Both the position numbers and the translations under genes were made by a program. The notes beneath the pieces are model-generated. The model made no database searches, had not been told where the DNA came from, and was given only the letters and a program-made list of their open reading frames with translations. Source: Apricaphanius iberus (taxonomy: Eukaryota > Chordata > Actinopteri > Cyprinodontiformes > Aphaniidae). From it: a DNA stretch of 64,000 nt. Within the stretch, counting starts at the first letter, position 1; every line of letters starts with the position of its first letter. The stretch is from NCBI GenBank assembly GCA_028564705.1, contig JAPXFQ010001533.1, positions 124,001 through 188,000 on the forward strand, written 5' to 3'. Below are positions 10,560-22,198 of this stretch, in pieces.

Positions 10560-13250
10560 TCATCAGAACTACCGTTAGCATGCAAGTTGGCCACACAGTG
10601 CTTCTTCTCATTCTTATTCTTTGTGTTTTCAAACGTCCTGCTAACAACAAATCGCTACACTACCGCCACCAACTGGTACGGAGTGTGTACAACAGTCAAT
10701 ACATTGATCAACAGCCAATGGCGCTTGGCCTGGCCAGCTCTCCGGGGCGGGCATAGGTATCTCTGTGGGCGTGCTCTGCCCCCAAATGCCAGCCAATGGC
10801 GCCGGGATTACCCACAGCACCACAAATCCTCCACCATACTTAATAGCTGGCAGGAGGCTTTGTTTCACATATTGATCCTTTATTTCATGCCAAAGTTGCC
10901 GAAAAGCTGATTCTTTGTCTTCACGACCACAGCAGACATTCTCAATTAGAATCCCAATAGAGTTTAGCAAAATGCACAGGTTTGCGTTTGTGGTAGTAAG
11001 TAGGGTAGAAAATGCCCTCTTATATGCCCTATTTATAACCAGTTGCCATCTACAGAAGATATCATCTAATGGTTTTGGTGATGCCAGTATTTGCTATATA
11101 TATGGAGAACACCTTCCTCACTGTGCCTGGCAGTATGATAAATTTACTGTAAAGTCTTTTGACAAAGCCCCCTAAGTGAGAATATGGGCAACTTTAGGTG
11201 GAACCATTTCCTTGTGGCTATTTCCTAATATTCAAAGATCAACACACTGTTAAACTGTCTTTCCCTTTGAGAAAAGAGGCTATTTATACTCCATATTTAT
11301 AGGCCAAAGAAACAGAAAGGGATGAATAATTAATTACAAGTTGATAGAGACTTTGACCAAGAATAACTGAAAACAATGATAAAAGTTTAATGTCTTGTAT
11401 TGGATCTGCTCGCCTGACAATGAAGATGGACAATTTTGTAAAAAATACACCATTCCATGTTTCGCCATGTGAATTTTACTCCCACTAAATTATGTGACTG
11501 CAGTAAAAGGTTATTTTATCTGAAGGATTTTTTCCCCAACAGCAAAGTGTCACATTACTGTTCTTATTTCTCCAGAGGGAATTTATGATTTTAGATAACA
11601 AAACACGGTCAGTGCTGTAAAAACGAATAAACTCAGAGTGTGAAGTCTGCCAACTTGTCTCGCTCTTTCTACTCAATCTATTCAAAATATGCCATGGCCT
11701 AAAGTTGCCCCTCAGCAGCCTGCCGGCCTCCTTGCAAACCTGTAATCTACCGACCGGCTGACTTCCCGAAGAGCTCAGGAGAAGCCCGTTATTACGCTTC
11801 TGAGAGGTGGAGAAAAGGCGCGTCATCGCAGCTGATTTCATTCAGTCTGGTGAAACTGAGAGGCGTTTTAGTTGACCACTTTTTTTAAATTGAGGGTGTG
11901 ACATTACCGCAGCAGGAAAAAACGCAGTGCAGGTGTGTTAAAAATTGTTCCTGTTCAACAAGCGGTTCACAAAAGGCTGCTTGTGTTTCCTGACTTGAGG
12001 TCAGGATGGCTGGCCCTGGCAGCGCTGCAAGCCCACACACGAAAACCCGTCTAGCAGTGGAGCGAAATCCCACCAGCGCTTCGGGAGACGCTGCTTTAAA
12101 CTCTGACTTTTGGGCAAGTGCCGGGACCTCCAATTTGCCTGTTTGTCTGTGTGCCAAGAGGAGGAGGAGTGGAAATGAGCAAGAGGTGTGTATTTTGTAT
12201 GTGTGTGTGTGTGGGGGGGATTCCCATCAGATATCACAGTTTCAACTAAGAAGGAAGAAAACTGCAATGACCTAACCTTAAACAGAATGTTCTGCTGATG
12301 TCAAATAATTAGACCCATGTTATGGTATAAATATTCAGGGTATCAGCACACTGATCCTCTAACAAGTACCTCGCAGCGAGAGCAAAACATAGTTCAACAA
12401 GTGGAAGCTTCCTCCATTACTAATGACATGAAACTCAAAGCTTCCAGTCTGTGACGAAGCCCAGCAGAGCTCTACCATTTATAAACTTTATCCGTATTTA
12501 AAGCACTCAACCACAGAGTCTGATCTGGTTTGGATTGCTATCTGAGACCTCTATGCTGTTCTGAAACTTTCCTGAAGAGCTGCTCACAGCCGTGGACGAG
12601 GAGCGCTGTGTGAATGAGGCCTGCTTTCTCAGCTGCTCCATATTACTACTACAGAGTCTGACAGCAGGCTGCGGTCGCTTTGAAATACTTTCCATTCTGA
12701 ACCCTCTGGAGGGTTACGGATTGTACAGTAGGCCTGGTGCCAATGAGCAAGGCTCTCTCTCTAAAAGGAGGGAGAGAGAGCTGATTTTTTTAGCAGGAGG
12801 CAGAGTGGAAGGCGTTAAACACGTTTAAATGTCTGACGTCCTCAGAAACTTTTCCCTCGTAAAACCATCCCCGCCTGTGTAATGTTCACGGGAGTGTGCG
12901 GTGGGATTTATTGCACAGTAATGAGCAGGCTATTTTGTTGGAGGGCTATAAGAAGTTTATGATTTACTTTGAATTCAAACAAAAGTTGGCACACAGTGAT
13001 GACGGGGAGAAAGAAGACGAAAGAGCAGCCAAAAAAATATATATAAATGTTGCGAGACGCTGCTTTTTTTTTTTCTTGGAATCTCCTGACAAAAATTGAT
13101 GATGATTCAAATTAACCTTAGGCAGCTGAAACAAGCTTCCTCCGTAGGGTTATCTGAAAAGATAGGGTGAGGAGTGCCAGCAGAGTGGAACAGCTATTAT
13201 TCTGCACTGAAGGACTCATTGAGGTGGTTTAGAAATTTAAATGGGATACC
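10560..13250. other. Region without a recognised gene
   Basis: No recognised protein or terminal repeats on either strand. Open frames at 11485-11841 (minus) and 12006-12275 (plus) show no domain and look like chance. A short GT run lies at about 12200-12213, and a GGAGGGAGAGAGAG purine tract near 12770. Confidence 0.4.
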
Positions 13251-13255
13251 TCTAA

Positions 13256-13848
13256 AGCCGGGATCACACTGTGCGATTACAGCCGTCCTAGTCCTTTACC
13301 TTTGTCGTGTGAAATGCAATGATTCGCAATTTGCCGGTCTTAGGACCTGCAGTTTGACTTGCTGCCCAACAGAGAATTTTCCGGCATTCAGAAATTCTGC
13401 AACCCCAGTCTGCCGTTGACCAATTAAATTGTGCCCTGTGAGTGATGTGTTAGCTAGGATAGTGTTTAACAAAGCTTTTGAAGAACAAGCATCCCAAACT
13501 GTCGCTTTTTCCCAGCTATGAGCGCGTCCAGATTTGTCTTTTCTTCCTCATCTTCCTTTTGTCATTTGATTCAGTCTACAGACAAAAGTATTAACGTAGC
13601 TGTCGCCTTTTTACATCTCCTTGTCGCCATCTTGGCTCTGCTTATCTGTCAGCTTTCTGTCATGTATGCTGCGTCACTGGTGACACTGGTTTTGGCGCAT
13701 CCTGCTACAGCCAGACATTGTGCATTTTGACCAAATAAGATCTGAGACCATGCATTGTGACACATCTCTAGAGCTCAGTGGAGCTCGCACAGTGTGGCAT
13801 GAAGAAGTCTTTTGAGATGGCAGAGAAACTCACTGTGTGATCCCAGCG
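13256..13848. mobile_element. PIF/Harbinger-type MITE with TAA target duplication
   Basis: The ends are inverted: AGCCGGGATCACACTGTG at the left, and CACTGTGTGATCCCAGCG at the right, whose complement is CGCTGGGATCACACAGTG. Both ends are bordered by TAA (13253-13255 and 13849-13851), the 3-bp TWA duplication expected of PIF/Harbinger insertions. The 593-bp body has no transposase. A diverged relative with the same flanking TAA lies at 34091-34470. Confidence 0.7.
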
Positions 13849-13869
13849 TAAGGTGCGTCCCTTTGCATG

Positions 13870-14065
13870 TTTTTCAGCTATATCCTACTGGGAAGAGACC
13901 CTTATTCAGACCCAGAACTCAGTCAAGGGTCTATATATCGTTCTGCACAGAACCTGCTGGAAGTGTCGCTGTTACGTAAGATGTCTGGGGTTTCCTAGAC
14001 GACTTGCTAGCCCATCATGACCTGGTCTGGATAAGCAGATAGACTGGATGGATGGAAATTTTTCG
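13870..14065 (+). repeat. RTE-like LINE/SINE 3' tail
   Basis: The segment ends TCTGGATAAGCAGATAGACTGGATGGATGG. This resembles the GGATAAGCGG(A)AGATGGATGG-type 3' end shared by fish RTE-like LINEs and the SINEs that use them. Only the tail is recognised. Confidence 0.5.
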
Positions 14066-14439
14066 TTACAAATATCACCCCCAATGTGTAGTGAATAAAT
14101 ATATGTGTGTATGTAAAGCTGTGTGTTTAAGCAAAAACAGGAACATGTGCATGTCACCCCTCTAAAACATAAATGCAAATAGTTTTTTGTTTTTTTTTAA
14201 TCCCATTATTTATTACCCTGTGTTCCTACCTAATTCCTGTCCTGGGCATTGCTCTCCCTCTTCCAAGCACTGAAGCTCAAGCGTCCTTCATGCTTGAGGA
14301 GTGAGCAGGCCCTTCTTTTCACTAGATGCAGCAGGGTTTCCCCAACTGGACATAGCGCGTGGAAGGATCACGTTCTTCCTGCCAGATCCTCCCCAACCCC
14401 TCTGGCGCCCCAGCCAGCCAGGAGGAGGGGGTATACAGC

Positions 14440-14648
14440 CCAGGACTGGTACATGTTTTTGTGTAGCGGGAAAACTTGCAAACTCCGCAAATAAAGGCCC
14501 TTTCTCCAACCCCACCCAGGGTGTGGGTGACGATTATGCAGAGGAACAAGCACACCCTCAGCACCCACAGCGTCCCCGGCAGGAATCGTACCCCGTACCT
14601 TCTAGCTGTGAGGTGAGCTGTGCTACCAGCTGCACCACCGTGCTTTAA
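14440..14648 (-). repeat. tRNA-derived SINE, minus strand
   Basis: The minus strand begins AGCACGGTGGTGCAGCTGGT, then TAGCACAGCTCACCTCACAG (A-box region), then GGTACGATTCCTGCC (B-box-like), followed further on by GCGGAGTTTGCAAGTTTTCC. This order matches the common fish SINE head and body (cacggtggtgcag, cctcacagc, gttcgattcc, gtggagtttgcatgttctcc). The 3' limit is uncertain, and related sequence may reach about 14250. Confidence 0.6.
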
Positions 14649-14659
14649 CTGCAAATAGT

Positions 14660-15050
14660 TTACACACCTAATATACCTTAATGTCAATTAATATCTAGGA
14701 GAAGAAACTCACATCTACTGTTCCTGATTTCTGTTCTTGAGGAACCAAGAAAAATTAATGGTGTTCCTGGATTGGCTGCTTTGCAAATGCTAGCCAATAT
14801 TCTGTCAAGCAGCATTGCTTCTAGGTATCTTAGCTTCCAAAGCTGCATGTTCTTTGGGATATTTTAGATATGCTCTATGAAACAAGTCAAGTTTCTTAAA
14901 AATAATTTAGGACGGCGCTACGTTCCACAGAAAATTCAGGGAATAGGTTAGGCAGCGGCCTCCTGTATTTAGAAACCTTTGCCAATATTATTAGTCAAAA
15001 TTGTTGGTAAATCTATTTATTTGTGTCTAAATTCAGGATAGGGCAGTGTG
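14660..15050. mobile_element. Tigger-like non-autonomous copy 1
   Basis: The internal part (GTTCCTGGATTGGCTGCTTT to GGGATATTTTAGAT, about 14762-14870) aligns with 17213-17320 over about 110 bases, with shared GCTTTGCAAA, GCCAAT and AGCATTGC blocks. Copy 2 keeps a more recognisable Tigger-like terminus, so this is assigned by similarity. Its own ends are not clear. Confidence 0.4.
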
Positions 15051-15054
15051 AGAT

Positions 15055-15680
15055 CCCACATGAATGGTGTATTAAGAACAAAAGACAAAACACATGGAAG
15101 TATGTCTGTTTTTAAAGGCATATGAATAAAAAAAAAATGTAAAAGGTAAAACAGTTGTAGCTATTACTAAAGCACAAAAAATAATGATTGCCTTTCTTAT
15201 GTTCACGGCGGGGACACCTACTGCTTGTAAAGAAAAGTACCAACATCCTGATATCACGATTCCCTAGCTCCGTGGCTGCTCTGTCAATTCTAACCTGCCC
15301 TTTAAGTCTGTGGATAACCTCTGAATAACCTCTCGGCTTGTCAGAATTACAAACACTTTGCTACCCTTCTCCTCAATGCGGCTCAGCCTCCTGTTTACCA
15401 CTCCGTGACTCAGTGCTGCTGACTGATACAAAGGAAAGCCGTCGCGTCGGGACAAAAGCTGTGAATGGGACCAACTACAAGTCCACAGAGGCAGCAGTTT
15501 TGTGTTTCTGTCCTCTATATGGACATTCAGCAGGGACCACATGCAGCAACCTTTTACCTTCTGACCTTTACACACCTCATTATAGTGTCTGCATATAGAC
15601 TGGGGGGTCAACTCACATCATTAAACACTCAAGTAAAACACCAGCTCATTGGAAGAATCCGTCACTAAACTTGTCCTACT
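15055..15680. other. Region without a recognised gene
   Basis: The 115-codon open frame on the minus strand at 15264-15611 has no recognisable domain. It overlaps competing frames on the plus strand, so it is probably chance. Confidence 0.4.
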
Positions 15681-15685
15681 CTATA

Positions 15686-15835
15686 TCAGTGTTTACATGC
15701 AGCAAGAGAAAGTTGAATTACAGCCTTAGTCTGACTGAAGAAGAACAGAACTGGAGTTGGAGAAATTAGACTAAGGGACCCAGATAATGCGATTGGAAAT
15801 CGAATTTCTCTGCAACCGATGTAGAGTAAGCAGAT
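15686..15835 (-). mobile_element. TCAGTACG MITE family, truncated copy
   Basis: TCAGTGTTTACATGCAGC, then AAGAGAAAGT, CCTTAGTCTGACTG and ACCCAGATAATGCGATTGG occur in the same order as in the reverse complement of the complete copy at 22204-22592. Only about 150 bases of that end remain. Confidence 0.75.
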
Positions 15836-15839
15836 ATTG

Positions 15840-17075
15840 AATTATTATTATTTTTATTACTTCAGGTAATTTCTTTCCTAGTTTTAATCTATCACAAATT
15901 GGCAAAAACAAAACAAAGCATTAAAAAAAGTCACAGCCTGTTCTAAAACATACATTTAAAATTCCTTCAGCCTTTAAATCAGCATGAGGCCCATTTTACA
16001 GCCCCCTCCTCCTGATTTGCCTTAGCCACAGCAGCACACCCTCTCATATCACATCATTTAACGCTGTTTGAGGTCACAGCTGACTCCTATTGGGATGTAA
16101 TGGCTCCCCCACTGAGCTCGGCCCTGCTTTTGCTAGACCTTTGAAGTATTCACTGACTTTTGTACAAAGCCTCAGCAGAGGAAGAAGGGGCTGTCACTGG
16201 GCTGGTTCGTGCTGAAAGGGGCTCTCAGGTACACCTGGCCTATTATGAGTTTCACAAATGAAAACCAGTGCCCTTTGACCTCTTTGGGTTTTTGTTTGGT
16301 CTGCGCTGCCATCTCGCAGGCACCCCGAGAAAGGCGGGAATTCTTGAGAATGAAAAAAGAAAGTAAGTTCCTGGATTTACTGGAAATAAAGGTAGTCGAC
16401 CGCAAGGCAGAGGATAATGGAAAAGGTTAAAACTACAAGAGAAACAGTAACATGAGCAGCCTCCTCACGGTCAGCTCCGCCAGCAGGAGTCTGACTGTTT
16501 ACGGGAAGACCATGGATTTGAAAGGTGAAATGAAAAGCGCGGGGGGGGGTGTGGGTGGGTTGTGGCAGGAAAGGGTCTGTGGAGTATGTTGTCTTTACCC
16601 TTCCACCAGCACAAAGCTTCGAACTGACAAGAAAAGAATAATAAATTGGATTAATCTTTCATCAACCTGTGCCTCTGCCAAAACAACACGCTCAACTGAA
16701 CCCTTTGAAGCTACAGGTCTCCTTCACACAAGGCCTCTTTACTGTAGAAGTCATGTGACACTGATGCAGGTTCACGAGCGTGACATTAGTGTGGGTGTGT
16801 ATCTTACGTCATTCTTGTTTTCATCTGCACATATTTTTTAAAAAAACCTCAACCTTAAAATAGAGGGTCAGGGTAGGAAGGGTTAGGGTTATGCTGAGAA
16901 TAGTCATCCCATCAAGGGGAATAAGGGGCACACATACCAAACATGCCAAACTTAAAAAAGAGCAATTGGACAGTGTTGCACTACCATGGTGCTGTAATGT
17001 TTAGTTATTAAGGAAAACTGATCCAGCAATGAGCATGTCTAGTGTATCTGTGCAGAATTTGTTGATCATAATGTG
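15840..17075. other. Mostly single-copy-looking region, no recognised gene
   Basis: Bases about 15970-16440 are of balanced composition with no repeat landmark. An exon-like 43-base segment at 16320-16362 lies within. The open frame at 16452-16841 shows no domain. GGGTTAGGG near 16880 is only about two telomere-like units. Confidence 0.4.
16320..16362 (+). other. Short exon-like segment
   Basis: A pyrimidine-rich stretch ending in CCATCTCGCAG (AG at 16318-16319) precedes 43 bases followed by GTAAGT at 16363-16368. One frame reads APRERREFLRMKKE. The length is not a multiple of three. No family is recognised and no partner exon was found, so this is a weak call. Confidence 0.18.
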
Positions 17076-17084
17076 CATTAACAA

Positions 17085-17420
17085 CACAGCCGCCGACAAA
17101 TAATTAAAATCTGCGAATACTTCAGAATTCCTCAACTCCTATCTTAATAGTTTTCATGCCATATATACCTTTATATGTATTAATAGGCTCAGCAAAGACA
17201 GGGTAAAATAAATGTTGTTCCTCTATTAGCAGCTTTGCAAACGCCTGCCAATGACGACTCAACTAGCATTGCACCAATGTATTCCAGCTTTCAAATCATA
17301 CTTTCTTTCGAAAGTTTTAGATCTACAAATGAAAAATCCATGAATAAGTAGATTTTCCAGGAATAACTGGTGAATCTGTGAGTACTTAACCGTGTCTAGA
17401 TGGGGGTCCACTGTAGTTTT
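17085..17420 (-). mobile_element. Tigger-like non-autonomous copy 2
   Basis: The right end, read on the minus strand, begins CTACAGTGGACCCCCATC, like the TACAGT(G/A)GACCCCC start of Tigger elements. The inner AATCTGCGAATACTTC (about 17109) and GAATCTGTGAGTACTT (about 17370) also echo the GCGAATA sub-terminal motifs of that group. No transposase remains. Confidence 0.5.
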
Positions 17421-17424
17421 ATAA

Positions 17425-17865
17425 GTTCTACCATTTTGACAGACATTTAAAAAAAGCATCACAAAAAGACATGGACTGATATAAAACACCCTCCAACAGA
17501 ACAGCAGAGTCCTGAAAGGTCTCTCCCTTTAAGTGGTGTAGGAAAGTTGGTGGTTTATGACAAAAAACATCGACCTCTAAATCCAGTGGGGCTGCCTTGC
17601 ATATAAAATTACTCCACTGACACTATATCTGGTCCAATGTGGCCTGAGTAGGATTAAATGAAGCTGTAACTGAAATGTCAGCTCCTCCCTGAGGTTAGCT
17701 GGAAGCTGTGGTGTTGCCAGGAGATGCATCACGTTTTAAATGTACCCAACACTCTTCAATGTCCCTTTGATTGCCGAATGAAGATGGTGTTCATAAGACA
17801 TGACTGGTATACGCCGGAGTGAATATGAGTAAAAAATTAGTGAAAGTCATTCATCAGGGGTTTCT
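17425..17865. other. Spacer, nothing recognised
   Basis: No gene, terminal repeat or RNA signal was seen in this stretch. Confidence 0.4.
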
Positions 17866-17867
17866 TT

Positions 17868-18062
17868 TAGAGATCTGAAGTTCTAGTCCTCAAGGGTCCA
17901 TGTCCTGCAACCTTTAATAAGGATCTGAATCTAATAATTAAATTATTAGCAGGACTCAATAACTTCTTTGTATATGCAAATCTAGCCTTTTGATTCAGAC
18001 TTGTCCAGGGACACATCTATAAGTTCCTGGAACTCGAGAAGTACAGTTTGAGACTCCTGGCT
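17868..18062. mobile_element. hAT-type MITE remnant
   Basis: Contains TCTAGTCCTCAAGGGTCCAT and GTCCTGCAACCTTTAATAAG at the left, and GTTCCTGGAACTCGAGAAGT and TTTGAGACTCCTGG at the right. This is the CTCGAGGACC / CCTGCAGG / TTTGAGACCCCTG pattern of a common fish hAT MITE. It is a decayed copy without a clear target duplication. Confidence 0.5.
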
Positions 18063-18064
18063 TT

Positions 18065-18735
18065 TTGTTGTAACAACTTGGTGCTTACAAACTGTAAACC
18101 TCTATCTAATCAGTCAAGAGTTAGCCTTTCATTGTGTACACTCTCATGTTCTTAATTTGCTTGCTCAAGATCTACAAAATCAAGTGAACCAAATGTTTTT
18201 CCTTCTAAAACAGTTTGACAATTTCAAAGAAATCTGCGTCCACACACAGAAAAACAAAGAGAACGACTCATAAATTATATTTTTAGTCCCCCAGACCTTT
18301 AGATGGCGCTAAGCATGGGGTACAAGGCATGCACATAAAGCCTCCACACGATGTTAGTAGATAGTAAGCACAACAAGAAAACAAGAATGGTAAACCACAA
18401 AGCGCAAGTGAAGTCTTTTCTAGAACTTTTATTGAATTTCTGCAGAAGCTTCATCACAACCACGAACATCTAATCTGCCGTTGTTATGTGAAATGCGCTT
18501 GGGGTTATAGGTCAGGTTAGACGTTGGGCAATGTCAGCATTTTCACAAAAGATGCATTTTGTTGTCCACGTGAAGACAAACGTGCCAGACTTTCTCTCTG
18601 GAATCCTCAGACAAACTTCCATTTTCCACTGTCATAGAAATCTGTTTCAACTTGGCCTCCTTTTGACAGAATGAAGCTTTAAGCCATCAAGTTGTCCAGG
18701 ATGTTAGCTGGAAGTGTTTTTGGACGATGAGTCCT
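18065..18735. other. Spacer, nothing recognised
   Basis: AT-rich sequence with no coding frame of note and no recognised repeat. Confidence 0.4.
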
Positions 18736-18739
18736 GGGT

Positions 18740-18800
18740 TTACCCCGCCTCTTTTCCAATGATGCATGGAATAGACGGTATTGAAAATGGATGGATGGAT
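18740..18800 (+). repeat. SINE/LINE 3' tail ending in GATG repeats
   Basis: TGGAATAGACGGTATTGAAA followed by ATGGATGGATGG resembles the GACAAGCGGTATAGAAAATGGATGG tail of fish SINEs. Only the tail is visible. Confidence 0.45.
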
Positions 18801-19044
18801 TTTGGCTTGTGGCTTGACGGACGATGATAAATGGATCTTTGACTCATTGAAACATTTCTTTTCGGCTCTTTAAGATCAGTATTTGAGTACCGATTATAGT
18901 CATGTGGTTCACCCCCCTTCCTTCCCCTACCCCCCTAAAAACCCAATGTGTGATAGTTAAAACACAGAGGATAGAACTAAGACAATAAAACTGGATCGTC
19001 ATGGTAAAGTTTTTCTTGAATTAAACTCTATCTGTATGAAATCG

Positions 19045-20117
19045 AGGTACAATGGTATGGATAAAAACTCCAGTTCGGTACATAGCTTGGTTTCAATGTC
19101 ACAGTTCGGTTCATTTTCAGTACAGTCGGAACAAAGTAAAAAAAAAAAAAGTTTTTTCCGTAATGACATTTAAAATCAAACTGTAGCCTACTTGGTGGAA
19201 AATTTCCAACAAAATGTTCTCAGATAACATTAAAATATATATAACAAAATATACGACTAATAAGACAACATAACAGTTTCAATATTTAAATGTTATGTAA
19301 CTGGAACATTGATACTCTGGCTTTCTGCCTAAATCAAGACAATCTTGGATATGAAATGAATATTTTAGACTGCCCTATTGTCTGTTTCAACAGTGCTAAC
19401 AAGTTAATTGGGGGTTAAGCTGTTACCTGAGCCAGCTGACAGGATGTTGCATGAGTTATACAGGTGAGGTAGAAGGTGCGGTTTCTAACCCTGGACTTTC
19501 TCTCGTTCAACTTTTATTTGGCCTCTTGTGCCCTTCAGTATATGTGTTCATTGAAAATAAGAGATGATATTAGATAAATAACTTAATTTTAGTATTTATG
19601 TGGGATACTGTGGTTTAGCGGTGATCCTTCCATTCAGCTTCCAGCCGCTGCGGCTGCTAAACAACGCAAACATCACTGACTAATTCTTGGAAGAAGCGTT
19701 TTTAAAACACATTACATTCAGATGTCCAGCCTGCTTATACTTTATTGCTACGTTAAGAGAACGTCACCAATGAGAGCAGGGAAGCGGTTTCCTGCGGCTC
19801 AGTAACATCTGGGGGAGCTAACAGCAACCACAGACGCTAACGGCAGTTCGTAACCAGTTAACATGGGAAGGGGAAATGTTCACAAACACGAGGCTTTAAC
19901 AGCAGAAGTATTCAAGCTCCTGCTCTCAGTAAAAGAGTCGCTGGCCATAACTTCTGCTCGCAGGAGGCGGGGCTGGACTGTATTTGTTTACAAAGTCGCA
20001 CATGTGTCGCTGGCTAAAGTGAAATGTAGTTATGCTTCTGGATGGAAACTCGGTACGCATCTGTGCCGTACTGAAGGTTCCATACCAAAAAAGATTTCAT
20101 ATGGATACATTACACCC
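19045..20117. mobile_element. Degenerate hAT (Ac/ZBED-like) non-autonomous element
   Basis: The left end carries GGTACAATGGTATGGATAAA, then CAGTTCGGTACATAGCTTGG and CAGTTCGGTTCATTTTCAG. The right end carries GGAAACTCGGTACGCATCTG, then GTATGGAACCTTC in complement and GGATACATTACACCC. The combination of a GGTGTAAC-like terminus with repeated CGGTTCGGTAC motifs is what I recall for fish hAT elements related to the ZBED1 group. The open frame at 19863-20132 lies in its right part and shows no domain. The ends match only imperfectly and no TSD is evident. Confidence 0.5.
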
Positions 20118-20119
20118 AT

Positions 20120-22195
20120 AGTATGTATGTAAAGTAACATTAAGCATGCTTCAACAAAGAAAAAGAAAAACGTAGAATTTAAAACATCCTCATCATCTTT
20201 GAACAGTGCTGGCTGGCCTCGTGTGAAGCAGGACCACTGCTTATTAAAACCAATCGGTGCAGGGATCAGAGGCTACGAAAAGGTATGGAACTACTGTTTC
20301 GGTCAGAGGGACAGAGAATTGTATTAATCAGTCTGTTCAGGCTTCAGTCCACAGTGGTACAGCATTACAGCTGGGAGGAACCCTCAAACATTTGGACGTT
20401 AGCTTAGCGACTAGCAAAAAAGCAGCCGAGGAAAATGCAGACTCTTATGTAAGTGTCTAAAGGGTTCAGTCTCTGAAGATTCTCTCCACTGTTTCCTGTA
20501 TAAACACTGAGATGCGTCAGCCTGCGACTCTGGTTTCTCCAGTTCAGCGGCATCAGTCATCACTCACATGGAGCTGAAGAATTTAAAACAGACAGACTAT
20601 GACCGGAGAAAAACCCAAAGAGGGGGAAAAAGAAAGTGCAGGATGCTTACGCAGGGGGAAGGTGTGGTTTGGGAAGGAGAAGACGGGGGCAGGGTTTATA
20701 TCAGTGGACTGCAGTGGAAACCTCTCTTTAGCTGGTTGTCTGAGGTCAGCTTTGCAGGCGGGTGACCTGTGTGTGTGTGTGTGTGTCTGTTGGAAAGTCA
20801 TTAGGAGGGAGTGGCATTGGTCTGAGCTGTCAGGGCGGAGCTGAGCTGAACCGTCCCTCACACCTCTCTGCCTGATGGGACTCAGCCAGCAGGGAGAATA
20901 CACTGGACGTCTGGCTGGTTCAACACAAACCAACAGTTGGCAGGGGGAGGATGGACCCAACCCAGCAGTGCTTTCACTGGAGACAAAGGAGAGGATCAGA
21001 CCATCATACCAGCTCCCGGTGCCTCCTAACGCCACACCCAGATGGCATGACAAGCTGTCCATAGGAAACTGGCATCTTTTGGGAAGAAAAACCCCCAAAA
21101 TAAAACAAAAACAAAGACTACTGTGTCTGGGATTGTTACGTAAAGGTCGACATGAAGATTTGAGTGGGAAGATAAACCCTCACCCAACCCTTCATTTCCA
21201 GACAAACTGGAAATAATCAAGTTTCCTTTTATTAACAGCCACCCTGAATCAGCACTCTGCAGCGAAATAAAAATGCAAACATACATCGCTGAGGTTACAG
21301 AGAAATGGTGACCTCTAAACCTTCAGGCATGTTCTCCTTCCTTTAACCCGGGAATATAGCCACCATGAATAAGATGGAGTACATAAACTGTGGAAAAGCT
21401 CCAAAATCAATATAAAGGTTGCATTTTCTGATCTACCTTTTCAACATCCTGTCACCATAAACCTGCAAGTATTTGAGATTTGATGTGAAAAACGGAACGT
21501 TATGCATAAGTGAATATACCTAATAATCACAATGATTGTGATTCACAACCGTGGCTGCACATCACAAGGAAGTAAATAAGGAAATCCTTATTATAATCAT
21601 AAAAATAAAAAACGTGTTAGAGGCTTGCAAAAGACTTAAGACTACAGTTGATATTTACTGAGAGCAAGATAGCTGAAGTATACAGTGACAAAAAGTGGTT
21701 TAGGGCGATCCAGCCAAAGTCTAGGTTTGAGAATGTATGGTGAAGCCTTCAAATTGCTTTTTACAGACACTCTAACCCCAATCTGACAGATAATTAAATT
21801 TTAAGGACAGATAAATGGCAGAAATGTAGTTTTCTATATCTTCAAAGTTGGTAAAGACAGACCCTGAAAGACTTGCAGCTGTGACTGCAGAGAGAGTTAT
21901 CTTAGAATTGCGTCACTCATGAAGACATGTTTTAGAGTAGGTCTCTTAGTTCTAATTTGTAGATTTTTATCATAATTCTTTTGATCAAGACATTACACGT
22001 ATGAGCAATTATTACCTCAATTTATTTTTTTATAGGTTTGTTTTTTACAACTGGGGGGAGCTGATTAGGATGTCAAAAGCTCAAACAATACCATAACGAC
22101 GACCCCCAAATGCCAGAGGAGTTTAAAAGGAAGCTCCATGGATGCAGAGCGGGGTCAAAGAGCCCAGAGAGAAGGAGGAAGTTCAAAGCATATCT
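20120..22195. other. Region without a recognised gene
   Basis: The minus-strand open frame at 20583-21098 (171 codons) is the second longest here outside the transposons. It runs through a (CA)n tract that gives a run of Thr-His and shows no domain, so it is probably chance. A GT microsatellite lies at about 20768-20786. Confidence 0.4.
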
Positions 22196-22198
22196 TCC

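Noticed and set aside
16874..16892. AGGGTTAGGGTTA telomere-like sequence
   Set aside because: Only about two TTAGGG units, too short for an interstitial telomeric repeat.
20583..21098. 171-codon open frame on the minus strand
   Set aside because: No domain or recognisable motif, crosses a (CA)n tract giving Thr-His repeats, and competing plus-strand frames overlap it.
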